This document shows positions 1 to 10,745 of a DNA stretch of 64,000 nt, piece after piece. Position numbers and translations under genes: made by a program. This DNA comes from Clarkia xantiana subsp. parviflora (taxonomy: Eukaryota; Streptophyta; Magnoliopsida; Myrtales; Onagraceae): NCBI GenBank assembly GCA_036873135.1, contig JAPTYO010000005.1, positions 16,078,666 to 16,142,665 of the forward strand, written 5' to 3'. Under the pieces are notes generated by a model. That model made no database searches. It had not been told where the DNA came from and worked only from the letters and a program-made list of their open reading frames with translations. Each line of letters starts with the position of its first letter. Position 1 is the first letter of the stretch.

Positions 1-2756
1 GTACTTTGAAACGACGCGTTCCGTCTTTCGAGGTCCACTTGCACGTTAGCGCTATTTACCGAAGGTTTAACCTTAGGTTAAATCGTTTCATTTCTGAATT
101 TAATTTAATTTAATCAATCTGTTTCACACATGATCATCATTACATTTTATTTCATTCAATGGAGTACTAATAATAAAGATACAGTTACATTATTCGATCT
201 AGCTACGCAATCGATGGGTTTATACAGTTCAGCTTGGTCATGCTGACTGAGATGACGGAGTAAGTGAATCATTTTGTTTCATTCGACCACTTTTACCTGG
301 CCGAAATTTCGTTTCGGATCGATCCCTCTTAACTGGGTCGATTAATTTTGACATGTAGATCACATTTCGAATTGAACGGAAACTACTTTATTCAATAAAT
401 CCGAATCTCGAAATAACCAAAATTTTAGTAACTCAAACGAACGATAAATGACAATGATAGGGTTCTTGATTTGAATTGATATGAAGATCGCGCATTCGAT
501 CCATGATTGTCGCATACATAGTCGAGAACTTTAAGTCATGTTGAACATCACATCTGAGTAAATTCACGAGTGAATTACATCAAATGATCTATGTCTGTAT
601 AAAACGGTTTACAAATTCAAACACATGACCTACGTGGCGTACCTGAGACGCACTTTATCAACATGGTTTAACCCAACAGATTATCGTATAATACCTTTAT
701 GGTCCAGTTCTCTCTATAATATGCGGATCATGGTTGATTTCTTTCAAACCCAGTATGGTGAGGAGAGAAGGTTTCCCTTTGACTGTTTTGGTTACTCTAT
801 TTGATTAGGCTCAAGGTCATTGATCCTATCAATATCAGATAACCATATACATCTTTTCCATGTTGACCTTTCATTCTGAAGATTCGATGCAGGTTTTACG
901 CCAACATCCATGAAAAGAGAGAAGACCATCACGTTTAACCGAAACGTTTAGCTTTTGCATCCTTGCTTACACCGAGGCGGATGCAAAGGGATACTAAGCT
1001 GCAACATTGCCTGGTCGTAATTGAAGTCTTCTTCAACCCCCTTTAATAAGGTTGAATGTATCACCACCTACACGTTGAGATCATCAAAGAACCTACTCCT
1101 ATTCTTGGTGAAAAAATTGTTACATTCGTTTCACATTGTCAAAATCATACAGACTACCATATTCATCTGTAGTTGTCCTCTCCACTTTTTGGAATCGTAG
1201 AGAGTTCAACAGGTACTCCTTTTATTCATCATGATTCATACCACCAAGATTGCGAGAAATATCAAATCGCACTAAATTAACCAATTCATATTAACACATC
1301 GATGATTTTGCAAAAATCAGGGAGACAGTAACATTTTTGAGAAAGAATTGCATACATTCATATTAAGATTGAATTCGACAAATAATGATTCCTCAGTCAT
1401 CTAAACCAACCAACCACCAGTAAACCGATGGAAGATGGCTGTGAAAGAATTCACATTACCGCCGTTTTCAATCCAATAGACCAGTCTTTTAAAATAGTTT
1501 TAATCGCAAATTACCGGAACAAGAATTTTAAAACAAGCATACCCGATCTTGGCTTTCCCAAGGACCTTTGTATTTTGGAAAATATTCCGATGAATTTACT
1601 CATGCATATATAATTCTACTAACCATGTAAATTATCATACACAGGTAACATTCATCAAACAAATCACACTCATGCTTACGCGTCATGCGTCTAATGTTCC
1701 GAGGAACTCATGCTGACGCGTCATGCGTCTAATGTTCCGAGGAACTCATGCTTGCATATATAATTCTATTTCCATGTAAATTATCAAATGCAATTACATC
1801 CTCAACATTCTAGCCTACGTGTCAAACATGAAAATTCCACAACAATCATACATATTTGGCGACTGGTTTTCGGTTTTACAATAATTTTAAACATTTGGGG
1901 CTGATTTGCAATTCATGCTCATATTCAATTACGCAACAATCTAGACATGAATCCTAGGCATTTCCAACCATCACAGCATGTCTATCCTAGTGCGCATTCC
2001 ATATATTTAACCAGGGCTCCGCCCACAACATGTAATGTCCGGCTAGCTTGACTATGTCAAGACAACATTTCTAATCATGCATTAATATATATTGAATAAT
2101 AAACAATTGCAATTCAGCCCTCTAATTAATCCAGTCCCAAAAACATGTATCTCCGAGATCCATCCCCATAATCGAAACAAGGCATAAAGGTTAGCAACCC
2201 TATGAGCACTGTGTAGTCCATTTAGAGGTTAAAAAACATTTGGATTTTAAAACTTGACCACCCTATTTTATTTAATTGAATTTAATTTGGTTTTGAAAAA
2301 AATTTCGGTTCAGTCAATTTCGGTTCGGTTTGGCCCGGTTCGGTCCGATTCAGAAAATCAGGTTCGGCCCGGTCCAGCAAATCTGGTTCGGTTCGGTAAA
2401 TCCGGTTCGGTAAATTTTAAAATCTGGTTCGGTCCGAACCAATCCAATAAAATAGGGTTTGGTTCGGTTCAACACACAAAACTGGTTCAGTTAGATCCAC
2501 TTAATTACCCCGGTTCGACCCGACCCGATTAGGTCGAACAGATTGAGAAAACCCGGTTCGATTTAAATCCGTCCCGGTCTGACATATTGGACCGGCCCAA
2601 TATTGAAAATTTCAAAGGTTGGGCCGAAATGTTTATTTGTGGCCCAAGTATGGTTTTAAAGTCCAAAAATATTTAACTTAGCCACAAAGTAACATTAATT
2701 ATATAAAATAATTTCCAATATTAAATATATATATAAATGTATAAATTTCAGACCAT

Positions 2757-2812
<56 letters not shown>

Positions 2813-2844
2813 TGCTAAGATTCTATCTATAAGATTAAATCAAT

Positions 2845-2882
<38 letters not shown>

Positions 2883-2907
2883 AAAAATCGGCACAATATA
2901 TAATATT
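1..2907 (-). mobile_element. Copia-type retrotransposon fragment, reversed (gag-proximal region and leader)
   Basis: No long reading frame survives. The stretch matches, in the same orientation, the block from 61281 to the end of the window; both begin with gtactttgaaac. In reverse orientation it also matches the leaders of the copia elements at 47820-49000 and 55240-56900, sharing the repeated motif around the cgcatgatgcg/cgcatcatgcg words and the stretch rich in ggttcgg (2300-2580). It is therefore the 5' internal part of one copia family read backwards. The right end is cut off at the organelle insert near 2907. No LTR or PBS is visible, so this is a truncated copy. Confidence 0.7.
2763..2879. 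repeat. AC/AT microsatellites
   Basis: An (AC)n run passes into an (AT)n run at 2763-2808, and a second (AT)n run occupies 2849-2879. Similar AC/AT runs lie at the matching place in the copy near 63897-63950, so they are part of the copia leader rather than a local novelty. Confidence 0.9.
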
Positions 2908-3034
2908 GAATCATTTTCTGGACATCCGATCCTTCTTCAAGGATCCGAATATGCATTATGTTAGATATCAAGGAAAATCTATTCTAGCTTCAAAGGATAC
3001 GCCGCTTTTGATGAAAAAATGGAAATATTACCTT
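2908..3034 (+). pseudogene. matK: matK fragment (plastid maturase K), copy 1
   Basis: The translation gives the matK stretch containing [14 protein letters not shown] and [18 protein letters not shown], up to KKWKYYL, i.e. the central part of the roughly 500-residue maturase. Both ends are cut abruptly and there is no start or stop. The first 40 bases recur reversed at 12392-12440. Confidence 0.9.
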
Positions 3035-3498
3035 GCATCCGAGGCCAGGGGGCTGATCTTTGAATAGGATAAAGCTTTATACGATACGCGAGTTGTTGGT
3101 GGAATACGAGTAAAGATTTTGAAAGGGTAATCGTAAAACCCCTAGTGTAAAATGTATTTAGCACTATTTCCTATACAACTGTCTGCGGAATTTCACTATG
3201 TAAACAATTTGAGAATGAATAAAAAAGAATAGGCGGAGAATGCCCAATAGGGTCTTTGGCTGTTTTATCATCTATAGAAGAAGCAGTTCTCGAATAAACA
3301 GGAATCGGTTGTTCAAGATCAAGCAAGGGATATTTTTTTTTGGAATAACAAATGTAAACTTGATGATAATGTAAAAAAAGAGGACACGCCCTTTTATTAC
3401 TGTTACTCATTTCTCACAACCATTTATGCGTTGGAGAGATCGTTTCTTATTTTGTGCCGAAAAAATTTATAAAGCACAGTCTGAAACTGGTGAAATCA
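3035..3498. other. Unassigned organelle-like stretch
   Basis: I cannot name a gene here. A reverse-strand open stretch at about 3171-3410 is probably organellar. A 30-base segment at about 3380-3410 recurs reversed at 4156-4185, so at least one further duplicated piece is present. Confidence 0.4.
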
Positions 3499-3793
3499 AA
3501 GTTTCCATCCAAGATTTAATAGTTGGTCAATTCTTAGTCTAGGTAAATTCCATCTTGTTGTGATAGAAATGAATAAAAACAAATAAGTTTTAGCTAATGT
3601 AATAAAAATACCAATTATCGTTCCAAAAACTCTACCTACTTTAGTTATTTCAAAGAGCCCAGGAAAGTAGAGGTACAATATAGAGATATTCCAACCGCCC
3701 AAGTAAAGAACTGTTACAAATAACGAAGAAACTAATAGATTTAGATAGGTAGCAACGTAAAATAAACCAAATTTTATACCTGAATATTCGGTT
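3499..3793 (-). pseudogene. ndhA: ndhA exon 2 fragment (plastid NDH complex subunit)
   Basis: The reverse strand reads [20 protein letters not shown], then [11 protein letters not shown], then the conserved tail [18 protein letters not shown] and [15 protein letters not shown]. This is the membrane-helix region of ndhA exon 2, colinear for about 98 codons with a few substitutions. Both ends stop at junctions with unrelated organelle DNA, and neither the intron nor exon 1 is adjacent. Confidence 0.9.
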
Positions 3794-3805
3794 TAGGAAA
3801 TAGAC

Positions 3806-3878
3806 GAATTTTATATTACCCTTCAATTCGAATTAGCAGAAGCAATGTCTCCTTGCATAATATGGATTCCAAACATTC
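3806..3878 (+). pseudogene. ycf2: ycf2 fragment, ATPase-like region
   Basis: The forward translation contains [20 protein letters not shown] followed by IPNIH, a well conserved stretch of the giant plastid protein Ycf2. The few bases before it (gaaatagacgaattttatatt) also occur at the end of the ycf2 piece near 6440-6466, so the two copies share a short overlap of the same source gene. Confidence 0.85.
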
Positions 3879-3937
3879 ACATATAGCCAAGAGAAACCAA
3901 GAACCATAATAGAAGAGCTTGCCCCGCCCATGAGTAT

Positions 3938-4137
3938 ATATTTCATACCAATCCGTAAAATTATTTGAATTTTGATGTAAAAGGTTTATAGACAGATTTA
4001 ACAATTTTGATAATATATCGCAATCACTTCCTTCTTGATTAAAAGGAATTCCTATGGCTGCAACAAACAAAGTAAAGAGCACTAATACAAAGAGGGAAAA
4101 TAACATAGTATTGTCCGACTCATGGGGATAAGAAAAA
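3938..4137 (-). pseudogene. ndhF: ndhF fragment, copy 1
   Basis: The reverse strand encodes [10 protein letters not shown], then [19 protein letters not shown] and [16 protein letters not shown], typical of the C-terminal half of plastid ndhF. The frame stays open for about 65 codons. It joins an unrelated sequence just before the ycf2 piece that ends at 3878. Confidence 0.85.
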
Positions 4138-4369
4138 ATATTTCTATTCGGAAAATGAGTAACAGTAATAAAAGGGCGTATCCTCTCGCCAAGTAATATT
4201 CAGTCTAAATTTCCTTTTATGGGTCAACGTTATATAGATCCCATCAAGCGCACCAGGTAGCGAAGGTAGTGAATCACGCCTACTGGAAACTGGAAGCGCA
4301 TAGAATCGAACGATTGCGCAGGATCCCACCGCTGAAGAACAAACGAAATGTGCTCCACATGTCAGGGAC

Positions 4370-4377
4370 CCCCATTC
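4370..4377. repeat. TSD (8 bp) left of hAT-like element
   Basis: CCCCATTC, repeated exactly at 5246-5253 on the other side of the element. An 8-bp TSD is the hallmark of hAT superfamily insertion. Confidence 0.8.
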
Positions 4378-5245
4378 CAGTGTTATCAGAACCGGACCAG
4401 ACCGGCGGTTTGACCGGGTTCGAACCGGTGCCTCCAACGGTCCGGTTCGAATAATTCCGGAGGATGTAAGCGAACCCGGTTCAATATCCGGTTTTTTGGA
4501 GAACCAGCCGGTTTTTATCTGACCGGGCGGTTCCCCGGTTCAGTCCGAAAAAAAAAATCAATTACTCAATTAAGGTTTTCACAGGGGAGGGGAAGGATAG
4601 GGAAAGAGAAGAAGGGGGAAAGGGCTGAAGAGAAGACCAGAGGGAACGGGGCGTGGACGGTGGGTCGTCGGATGCCAGGAAGCAAACGGACCTGTCTGGA
4701 CGGGGAGTAATGAAGCACCGGGTTGCGTCTGTTTAGGGGAGGGAAGTTAGCTGGCAGATGATGTAAAGGAGAAGAATGGAGATGATGTAATTTTGTAAAG
4801 GAGAAGAAGGGAGCTAATGTTTTGGGAGGTGAGGGGGTCTCTGTCACGAACCTAATGAGGGGAAGTGAGGGGGATAATCAGGTTCTCTTTGGGAAAGAGA
4901 TTCTTCTTTTTAACCTAAGAATGGAAGAAGGAAGGGAGAGGTCAGGCGAGAGGACAAGGAAGTGGGAGGGAAAGAAGGAGAGAGAAAATGAGGAAGGGGA
5001 GAGAAAGAAATCTGTCTTTAATTATGAGGAAGGGGAGAGAAAATGTGAAAGAAACCTTTTGTTTTCTCTAGTATTACTTTAATTATCTCTCTATTTATGA
5101 CACTGTTCTACCTTTACTAGTTTATTGCAGCCTTTGTACATTTTACTGTTACGGCCGGTCGGACCGGGTTCGAACCGGGTCGGACCGGCCGAACCGGGAA
5201 CCGGCAGCCTTGCCGGTTCGAGCTCCGGTCCGGTTGATAACACTA
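4378..5245. mobile_element. Non-autonomous hAT-like element, 868 bp
   Basis: Terminal inverted repeats are CAGTGTTATC at the left and GATAACACTA at the right (one mismatch), flanked by the 8-bp duplication CCCCATTC. Both subterminal zones are dense in accggtt/ggaccgg words. The centre (about 4566-5060) is strongly purine-rich on the plus strand and has no transposase motif, so the element is a MITE-like derivative. The shared termini and composition tie it to the element at 26484-26921. It lies inside the organelle block, so it inserted after that DNA reached the nucleus. Confidence 0.8.
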
Positions 5246-5383
5246 CCCCATTCAATGCCCACTCAAGAGAATCATCATCCGGAAGGCAAAGAATGAAAGC
5301 AAACCTGCCACTCGAGTGAACCTTGATCTCACCTTGGGCGCCCCATTAATTGTTTACCGTCCTGTAAATCGAGGATCGACTAG

Positions 5384-5660
5384 GTACACCACCAAGAAAC
5401 CTTTTCTTCTGTATGAATCGATATTATTCCATTCCAATTCCTTCCCGATACCTCCTAAGGAAAATCCCGAATTGGATTCCAAATTGACGGGTTAGTGTGA
5501 GCTTATCCATGCGGTTATGCACTCTTCGAATAGGAATCCATTTTCTGAAAGATCCTGGCTTTCGTGCTTTGGTGGGTCTCCGAGATCCTTTCGATGACCT
5601 ATGTTGTGTTGAAGGGATATCTGCAGGATCCGATCGATTGCGTGAAGCCCAGTACTGCTT
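5384..5660 (+). pseudogene. Plastid inverted-repeat sequence, probably ycf2-flanking
   Basis: The stretch from cttctgtatgaatcgatatt through ggtgggtctccgagatcc is one I recognise as conserved plastid inverted-repeat DNA in the ycf2 neighbourhood, but I cannot place it on a named gene. About 45 bases at its start recur at 12695-12745. The assignment to the plastid is fairly firm, to a gene weak. Confidence 0.5.
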
Positions 5661-5779
5661 GATAATTTCTACCAAACTTCAAGCCCCAATTAGTATTCTT
5701 CTTATGTTATGAAAAAAGATCCCGTTGGATAATTTACATAAGATATCTCCATCACCAATCCTTTATGTATTTTTGTGTT

Positions 5780-5893
5780 CCTAAGTTCCACTCCTTTCAT
5801 TTATACTCAAAGCGCGATTGCTATAATATATACTTCCTTCACCACTTCAAGACAGATCGATCTTAAGAAGATCATTGCTTACTCCTCAATTCA
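5780..5893 (+). pseudogene. nad4: nad4 fragment (mitochondrial complex I), copy 1
   Basis: The translation AIAIIYTSFTTSRQIDLKKI followed by IAYSS is the mitochondrial Nad4 sequence, distinct from plastid NdhD, which reads differently here. This is the first clear mitochondrial piece in the block. A 30-base part of it recurs reversed at 17924-17955. Confidence 0.85.
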
Positions 5894-6173
5894 TTTCCTA
5901 TCTTCTGCCAAATATTCAACGTATTTTTCCTATTTTTGAGGGTATTAAAAGTTTGTAATTTTGATCTTATTCAAAAGATCTTTTATGATCTATTATATAA
6001 GTATTATGAAATTAAGTATTAATTAACAATCATAAATATATTTATTACCAATTGGGTTTTTTCTAAACAGAGTCTGGGTCCTTCATTTTTTTGGTCCACC
6101 CAAGCTAACCACAAATTTTTATAAATTAGATTCGAATTGATAATATTGATTTGAATACCCCCCAAAATAGATC
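5894..6173. other. Unassigned AT-rich organelle-like stretch
   Basis: AT-rich non-coding sequence between nad4 and ycf2 pieces. I see no gene, RNA or repeat in it. Confidence 0.4.
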
Positions 6174-6466
6174 TAGACGCCTAACGATTTTGATATTGAC
6201 GAGAGTGGCTTTTTTGATGAGTATGGTGACGAGGCGGACGATTACGAGGATAGTTTTTTTTATTTTTTTTACGATGACAGTGACAATTTTCAGGATAGTG
6301 ACAGTGACAATTATGAGCCTGATGATATGGACGATTATGAGCTTGGTGATATGGACGATTTTGTTGATAGCGAGATGACGGAGTTGCTAACTACGACGAA
6401 TCTGCCACTTGTGTATCAGATGCTGGACGAGGAAATAGACGAATTTTATATTACCCTTCTTATATT
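6174..6466 (+). pseudogene. ycf2: ycf2 fragment, acidic insert region
   Basis: The forward frame reads [20 protein letters not shown] and then a run of Asp/Tyr/Asn/Glu repeats ending [13 protein letters not shown]. This is the acidic segment that precedes the ycf2 stretch also seen at 3806. A second copy of its beginning lies at 17326-17452, and the segment just upstream in the source gene lies at 10984-11072. All three copies have independent breakpoints. Confidence 0.85.
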
Positions 6467-6643
6467 ACCGGTGTAGTAGTAGATATGCTACGTCGGGAGT
6501 TATGAGATGCAGCCCGTGCTACTAAAGCAGCTGCTTTATTGTTGGTACCAACAATTAAAAACTGCCTCCCCCGACTTGTTGCATCGAAAACTAAATCACA
6601 AGCTTCTGCTAAAAAACGCGCGATTTTAGTAAGATTTGTATTA

Positions 6644-7463
6644 GGGTTAAAGGTCCTTTTGGTACCACATGTTTGCAAAAATTACACTGTTCATACCACT
6701 AGTATTTTTTCGTACCGAATTGGTACCGTATGTTTCCAAACCTTACTGTTTTGGTACCTCCGTTAGGGTTCTGTCAAAAACAGCCGTTAAATGGCATGTG
6801 CCATGCACGTGACCAGCCCAAAACTTTCAATTTTGTTACAATTTAGTCCATCTAATACATCCCTAACTTTTATTTTGTTCAATTTAGTCCTAAAACTTCA
6901 AAACCAAACCATTTTTCCCAAATTGACCTAGCCGGACTTAGCCTAGGGCTAGGTCCGACCCTGGGTCATGGTCGCCGGACCCAGGCGGCCCCGACCAAGG
7001 GTCGGACCTAGCCCTAGGCTAGGTCCGGCTAGGTCAATTGGGACCTAGCCCCAATTGAGTTAAATTGGGGCTAGGTCCAATTGACCTAGCCGGACCTAGC
7101 TTAGGGCTAGGTCCGACCCTGGGTCAGGGTCCCCTGGGTCCGGTGACCCCGACCCAGGGTCGGACCTAGCCCATGGCTAGGTCAATTTGGGGAAATGGTT
7201 TGATTTTGAAGTTTTAGGACTAAATTGAACAAAACAAAAGTTAGGGATGTATTAGATGAACTAAATTGTAACAAAATTGAAAGTTTTGGGCTGGTCACGT
7301 GCATGGCACATGCCATTTAACGGCCGTTTTTTACGGAACCCTAACGGAGGTACCAAAACAGTAAGGTTTTGAAACATATGGTATCAATTCAATACGAAAA
7401 AGTACTAGTGATATGAACAGTGTAATTTTTGCAAACATGTGGTACCAAAAGGACCTTTAACCC
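6644..7463. mobile_element. Mutator-like MITE with long terminal inverted repeats, 820 bp
   Basis: The left end gggttaaaggtccttttggt is mirrored by accaaaaggacctttaaccc at the right end. The inverted similarity continues for roughly 250 bases on each side (for example the aaatggcatgtgccatgcac and gtgcatggcacatgccattt words). Flanks are TTTGTATTA (6635-6643) and TTTGTAATA (7464-7472), a 9-bp duplication with one mismatch, as expected of Mutator-like elements. There is no coding capacity. It interrupts rps2, so it is younger than the organelle insert. Confidence 0.8.
6935..7190. repeat. Nested inverted repeats in the MITE core
   Basis: The core consists of several overlapping palindromes built on the words gacctagccgga, tagggctaggtccgaccc and their complements (for example gggtcggacctagccctagg). 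The whole element can fold back on itself at several scales. Confidence 0.85.
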
Positions 7464-7917
7464 TTTGTAATATGAATACCTTTACGATTTGCATAAATAT
7501 AAGGCACCATCCTAGGATTCCATTTTTTAGTACCATGACCAAAATGCACTCCTGCTTCCATCATCTCTTCTAAATTGATGTTCCAATATCTTCTTGTCAT
7601 TTCTCCCCACATTTCCGCTTTTTTTTTTTTTTTTTTAAAAGCGGCGAGGTGCGCTGACCCTTTTAGTCCGTTTTTTTCCAACTTTTCCAAAGTAGAGGCA
7701 TAAGATTTCTGCTGTGAAAATGGCATTTCCCCCGCTTAATGGATAACCATTTGTTACCAATGGGGAATTTATTCATCTTCAATTCAAAATTGAAATGCTT
7801 GGATTAGATTATAAGTTCATAACCCTAGCCCATTCCCATTTTGGGCGGAACAGATCTACTAATTCTTTGATTCCAGTTAGTAAGAGGGATCTTGAACTAA
7901 GAAATAGATTCTCGAAG

Positions 7918-8187
7918 CTAAAAAAGGGTATCCTGAGCAATTGCAATAATCGGGTTCATTGATATTCCTGGTATAGTGGATGCTATTACACATACAATCA
8001 TACTCAATTCGATGAAATTGTTTGATCTTAAAGGGGATCTTCTATAATTTCGCACGTGAGGTGTTATTTCTTGCTTTCGTCCAGTCATTAATAACTTGAT
8101 TATTTTTAGATAATAGTAGATAGAAACAACGCTCGTAAAGAGTCCTATTGAAACCAAGAAGTATAGGCCTGCCTGCCACCCACACCA
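7918..8187 (-). pseudogene. ndhB: ndhB 3' end (plastid NDH subunit 2)
   Basis: The reverse strand reads [13 protein letters not shown], then [37 protein letters not shown] and finally [13 protein letters not shown] with the natural stop at 7918. This is the conserved C-terminus of ndhB. It joins ycf2 directly at the right. Separate ndhB 5' pieces are at 19283 and 23846. Confidence 0.92.
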
Positions 8188-8195
8188 GAATAAAT

Positions 8196-8427
8196 GGAGT
8201 TTTGAAGAAAGAACAAGATGTTTCTTTTGCCCCTTCTCGGCGATCGAAAAATAAAGAAATAGTTAATCTATTCAAGACAATTACGTATTTACAAAAGACC
8301 GTCTCAGTTCATCCTATTTCATCAGATCCGGGATGTGATATGGTTCCGAAGGATGAACTGGATTCAGAAGAGAGATTTCAAGAAATGGCAGATCTATTCA
8401 CTCTATCAATAACCGAGCCAGATCTGT
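8196..8427 (+). pseudogene. ycf2: ycf2 fragment with internal deletion
   Basis: The forward frame gives [20 protein letters not shown], then [27 protein letters not shown] and, immediately, [20 protein letters not shown]. In normal Ycf2 about three dozen residues separate DELD from the SEERF block, so the copy has an internal in-frame deletion at about 8355. Part of the same source recurs at 29642-29708. Confidence 0.9.
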
Positions 8428-8697
8428 GCTCTCTCTTCTGTGTTTTACTGGCTGTCATGGATCGGTCACCCCTTTGACTCGTCTGAAATCTGTTCAAGGT
8501 CGATATGAAAGATTGTAATAATAAATTGTAGGCATAATGAGGCAGCATGAAATTCCACATTCAAACAACCAGAGCTTTTAGCAAGTAAAATTTTGAACCC
8601 CAACTTCTTAACGGGAATCTTCGGGGCCTATCCTGCTTCAGCCGATAAGTCATCAAAGGGTTTGTGTGAATAATGGAATGGTAAGCATTACTCCAAA
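8428..8697. other. Unassigned organelle-like stretch
   Basis: No gene recognised. The composition is like the neighbouring organelle DNA and there is no long open frame. Confidence 0.35.
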
Positions 8698-8848
8698 GGG
8701 CGATTAATCAAGTCCGACAGCGGATTTCCAACAAGCCTTACAAGGAGCTTTAGGAACTCTGAATAGTTGTTTGAACAACGAGTTACATTTACGGACTATC
8801 AGTACTAATATTGGCATGTTTGGGTCGATGAAAGAACTAAATGATTAG
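8698..8848 (+). pseudogene. atpF: atpF 3' end (plastid ATP synthase CF0 subunit b), frameshifted
   Basis: The forward strand reads AINQVRQR, then in the next frame [33 protein letters not shown] and SMKELND with the stop at 8846-8848. A one-base loss around 8722-8728 causes the frame change. This is the C-terminal peripheral-stalk helix of subunit b. Confidence 0.9.
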
Positions 8849-8898
8849 TCCTTCAATTGTAGGCATTATTTTTTCTTACAAAAAATGAAGAAATACTC

Positions 8899-9044
8899 AG
8901 GTTCCTTGGTAACCTCTAGTTTGATCAGGGAAACCACAGAAAATGAGTCTGCTAATGAAGGTTACAGATTCGGTCAAGAGGAAGAAACTTATAATATCGT
9001 AGCTGCTCACGGTTATTTTGGCCGATTGATCTTCCAATACGCGA
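8899..9044 (+). pseudogene. psbA: psbA fragment (photosystem II D1), copy 1
   Basis: The translation [20 protein letters not shown] followed by [20 protein letters not shown] and RLIFQYA is the D1 stromal loop region, perfectly conserved. It follows the atpF piece within 50 bases, which is not plastid order. A neighbouring part of the same gene is at 31043-31222 (reverse) and a C-terminal part at 17181-17223. Confidence 0.93.
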
Positions 9045-9558
<514 letters not shown>

Positions 9559-9562
9559 TTTG

Positions 9563-9950
9563 TATAATCCTATCAATATCAAAAGTCTTTTTTTTTCTTC
9601 TTTGATGTCCGCGGAATTGCTCCATGCTTTTTCGAATTGTATCCATATTTGACTCCTACATTCTACAATTCCTTATTCGTTCGTTGGGATACTTCGATCT
9701 CATCAGTATCACACCAAATCCCACCAATCGAATCGCTTTTTTGAAAAATATGAGACGATATGAAAAACGGTCATAGCTAGAGGATTTTATAGAGTTCTTA
9801 ATAGCCCCGTCTTTTTTGCCTCTGTAAGTCTCAAATCCAAATAAATTTTCTTCATTGTCTAATGAATTTTCTTCAAAGAATTGTTTTCTTTTTTCATTAG
9901 AATACCTTTTCTCTAAGTCTGTATTTTCGTCCATACGTTGTTGATTGTAT
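9563..9950 (-). other. Unassigned; reverse-strand open stretch, possibly ycf1-like
   Basis: A reverse-strand open stretch at 9656-9934 is rich in Lys, Glu and Asn (for example SNEKRKQFFEENSLDNEENL), a composition like plastid Ycf1. I could not match it with certainty. It may also be chance coding in AT-rich organelle DNA. Confidence 0.25.
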
Positions 9951-10064
9951 TTGACGAATCAAATACCATGGTCTAATAAAGAACCATTATGATTAGTTGA
10001 TAATTTGATAAAAGATTCTTGTGAAAGCTTTCATTAACTCCGAATTTCTGTCGAGTAGACCTTG
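9951..10064 (+). repeat. Inverted duplicate, copy A (partner at 25941-26055)
   Basis: About 114 bases match the reverse complement of 25941-26055 with only a few mismatches, including the core aaataccatggtctaataaa. Both copies are organelle-like DNA and lie 16 kb apart in opposite orientation. Confidence 0.85.
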
Positions 10065-10140
10065 TTGTTGTGAGAATTCTTAATTCATGAGTTGTAGGGA
10101 GGGACTTATGTCACCACAAACAGAGACTAAAGCAAGTGTC
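10065..10140 (+). pseudogene. rbcL: rbcL 5' UTR and start (Rubisco large subunit)
   Basis: The plastid rbcL leader gaattcttaattcatgagtt is followed by the ribosome-binding stretch tagggaggga and the ATG at 10108-10110, then MSPQTETKASV. After 11 codons the gene stops at a junction with unrelated DNA. Confidence 0.92.
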
Positions 10141-10442
10141 CTGAGCCAAATCCTATTTTACGAAAACCAACACCGGGGGTTTAGAATTAGAAAGCGAGAC
10201 AAAAAGGAACACCAACTTCTTTTTCAACTCTTTCGCTATAGGGGTTACATGAATAACCAGCCCATCTCCTGTGGTTGTATGGTAGCCCTATGGCTTGCTT
10301 GTCGGAATCGTACTGGTAAAGCCAACACTGGCGAAGCTTGACCTCCGCCCTACAATTTACAGGTTGTCAAGCTCCTTGCTGCTACTGGACAAAGATTCAT
10401 TTCTAGCACTGTTGTCGATTAATTTGGAAAAGCAGTAGGGAT

Positions 10443-10745
10443 ATGCAAGAAAAAACTATTTTTATTGGAAACATTCCTTTAATGAATTCCCTGGGAACTT
10501 CTATAGTAAATGGAATATACAGAATTGTGATCAATCAAATATTACAAAGTCCCGGTATCTATTATCGGTCAGAATTGGACCATAACGGAATTTCGGTCGA
10601 CGGTCTCAATTTAGCAACACTCTTTCCTCCGGATCTGTTCCAAGAAAAGGATAATATGCAATTTCAAATTGTCGATTATATTGTTTACGGAAATGGCAAA
10701 CCAATTCGGGAAAGTTCTGACACAATTATTCAATTAGTTCGGACA
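10443..10745 (+). pseudogene. rpoB::rpoC2 in-frame chimera
   Basis: The first part reads [20 protein letters not shown] up to [13 protein letters not shown], a conserved N-terminal segment of the plastid RNA polymerase beta subunit (RpoB). The frame continues without a break into [18 protein letters not shown] and [16 protein letters not shown] up to QLVRT, an internal piece of RpoC2. The join is near 10600. The combined open frame is 124 codons including a short foreign tail to 10817. The ATG at 10443 is an internal Met of RpoB, not its natural start. Nothing suggests expression. Confidence 0.9.

Larger units (their letters stand above)
6511..7600 (-). pseudogene. rps2: rps2 5' part (plastid ribosomal protein S2), split by a transposon
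   Basis: On the reverse strand the start ATG is at 7598-7600 and the frame reads [31 protein letters not shown] and KGIHIT up to 7464. The same gene resumes at 6643 with [20 protein letters not shown] and continues to about 6511. An 820-bp element fills the gap exactly, with a near-perfect 9-bp duplication. The plastid piece was therefore contiguous when the transposon struck. Only about 90 of some 236 codons remain. Confidence 0.9.

Noticed and set aside
2254..2532. 92-codon open frame rich in Gly, Pro, Val and Arg
   Set aside because: Translation of the ggttcgg repeats in the copia leader; no homologue or start context.
4822..5082. 86-codon purine-rich open frame
   Set aside because: Product of a strand-biased GA-rich tract inside a MITE, without any domain.
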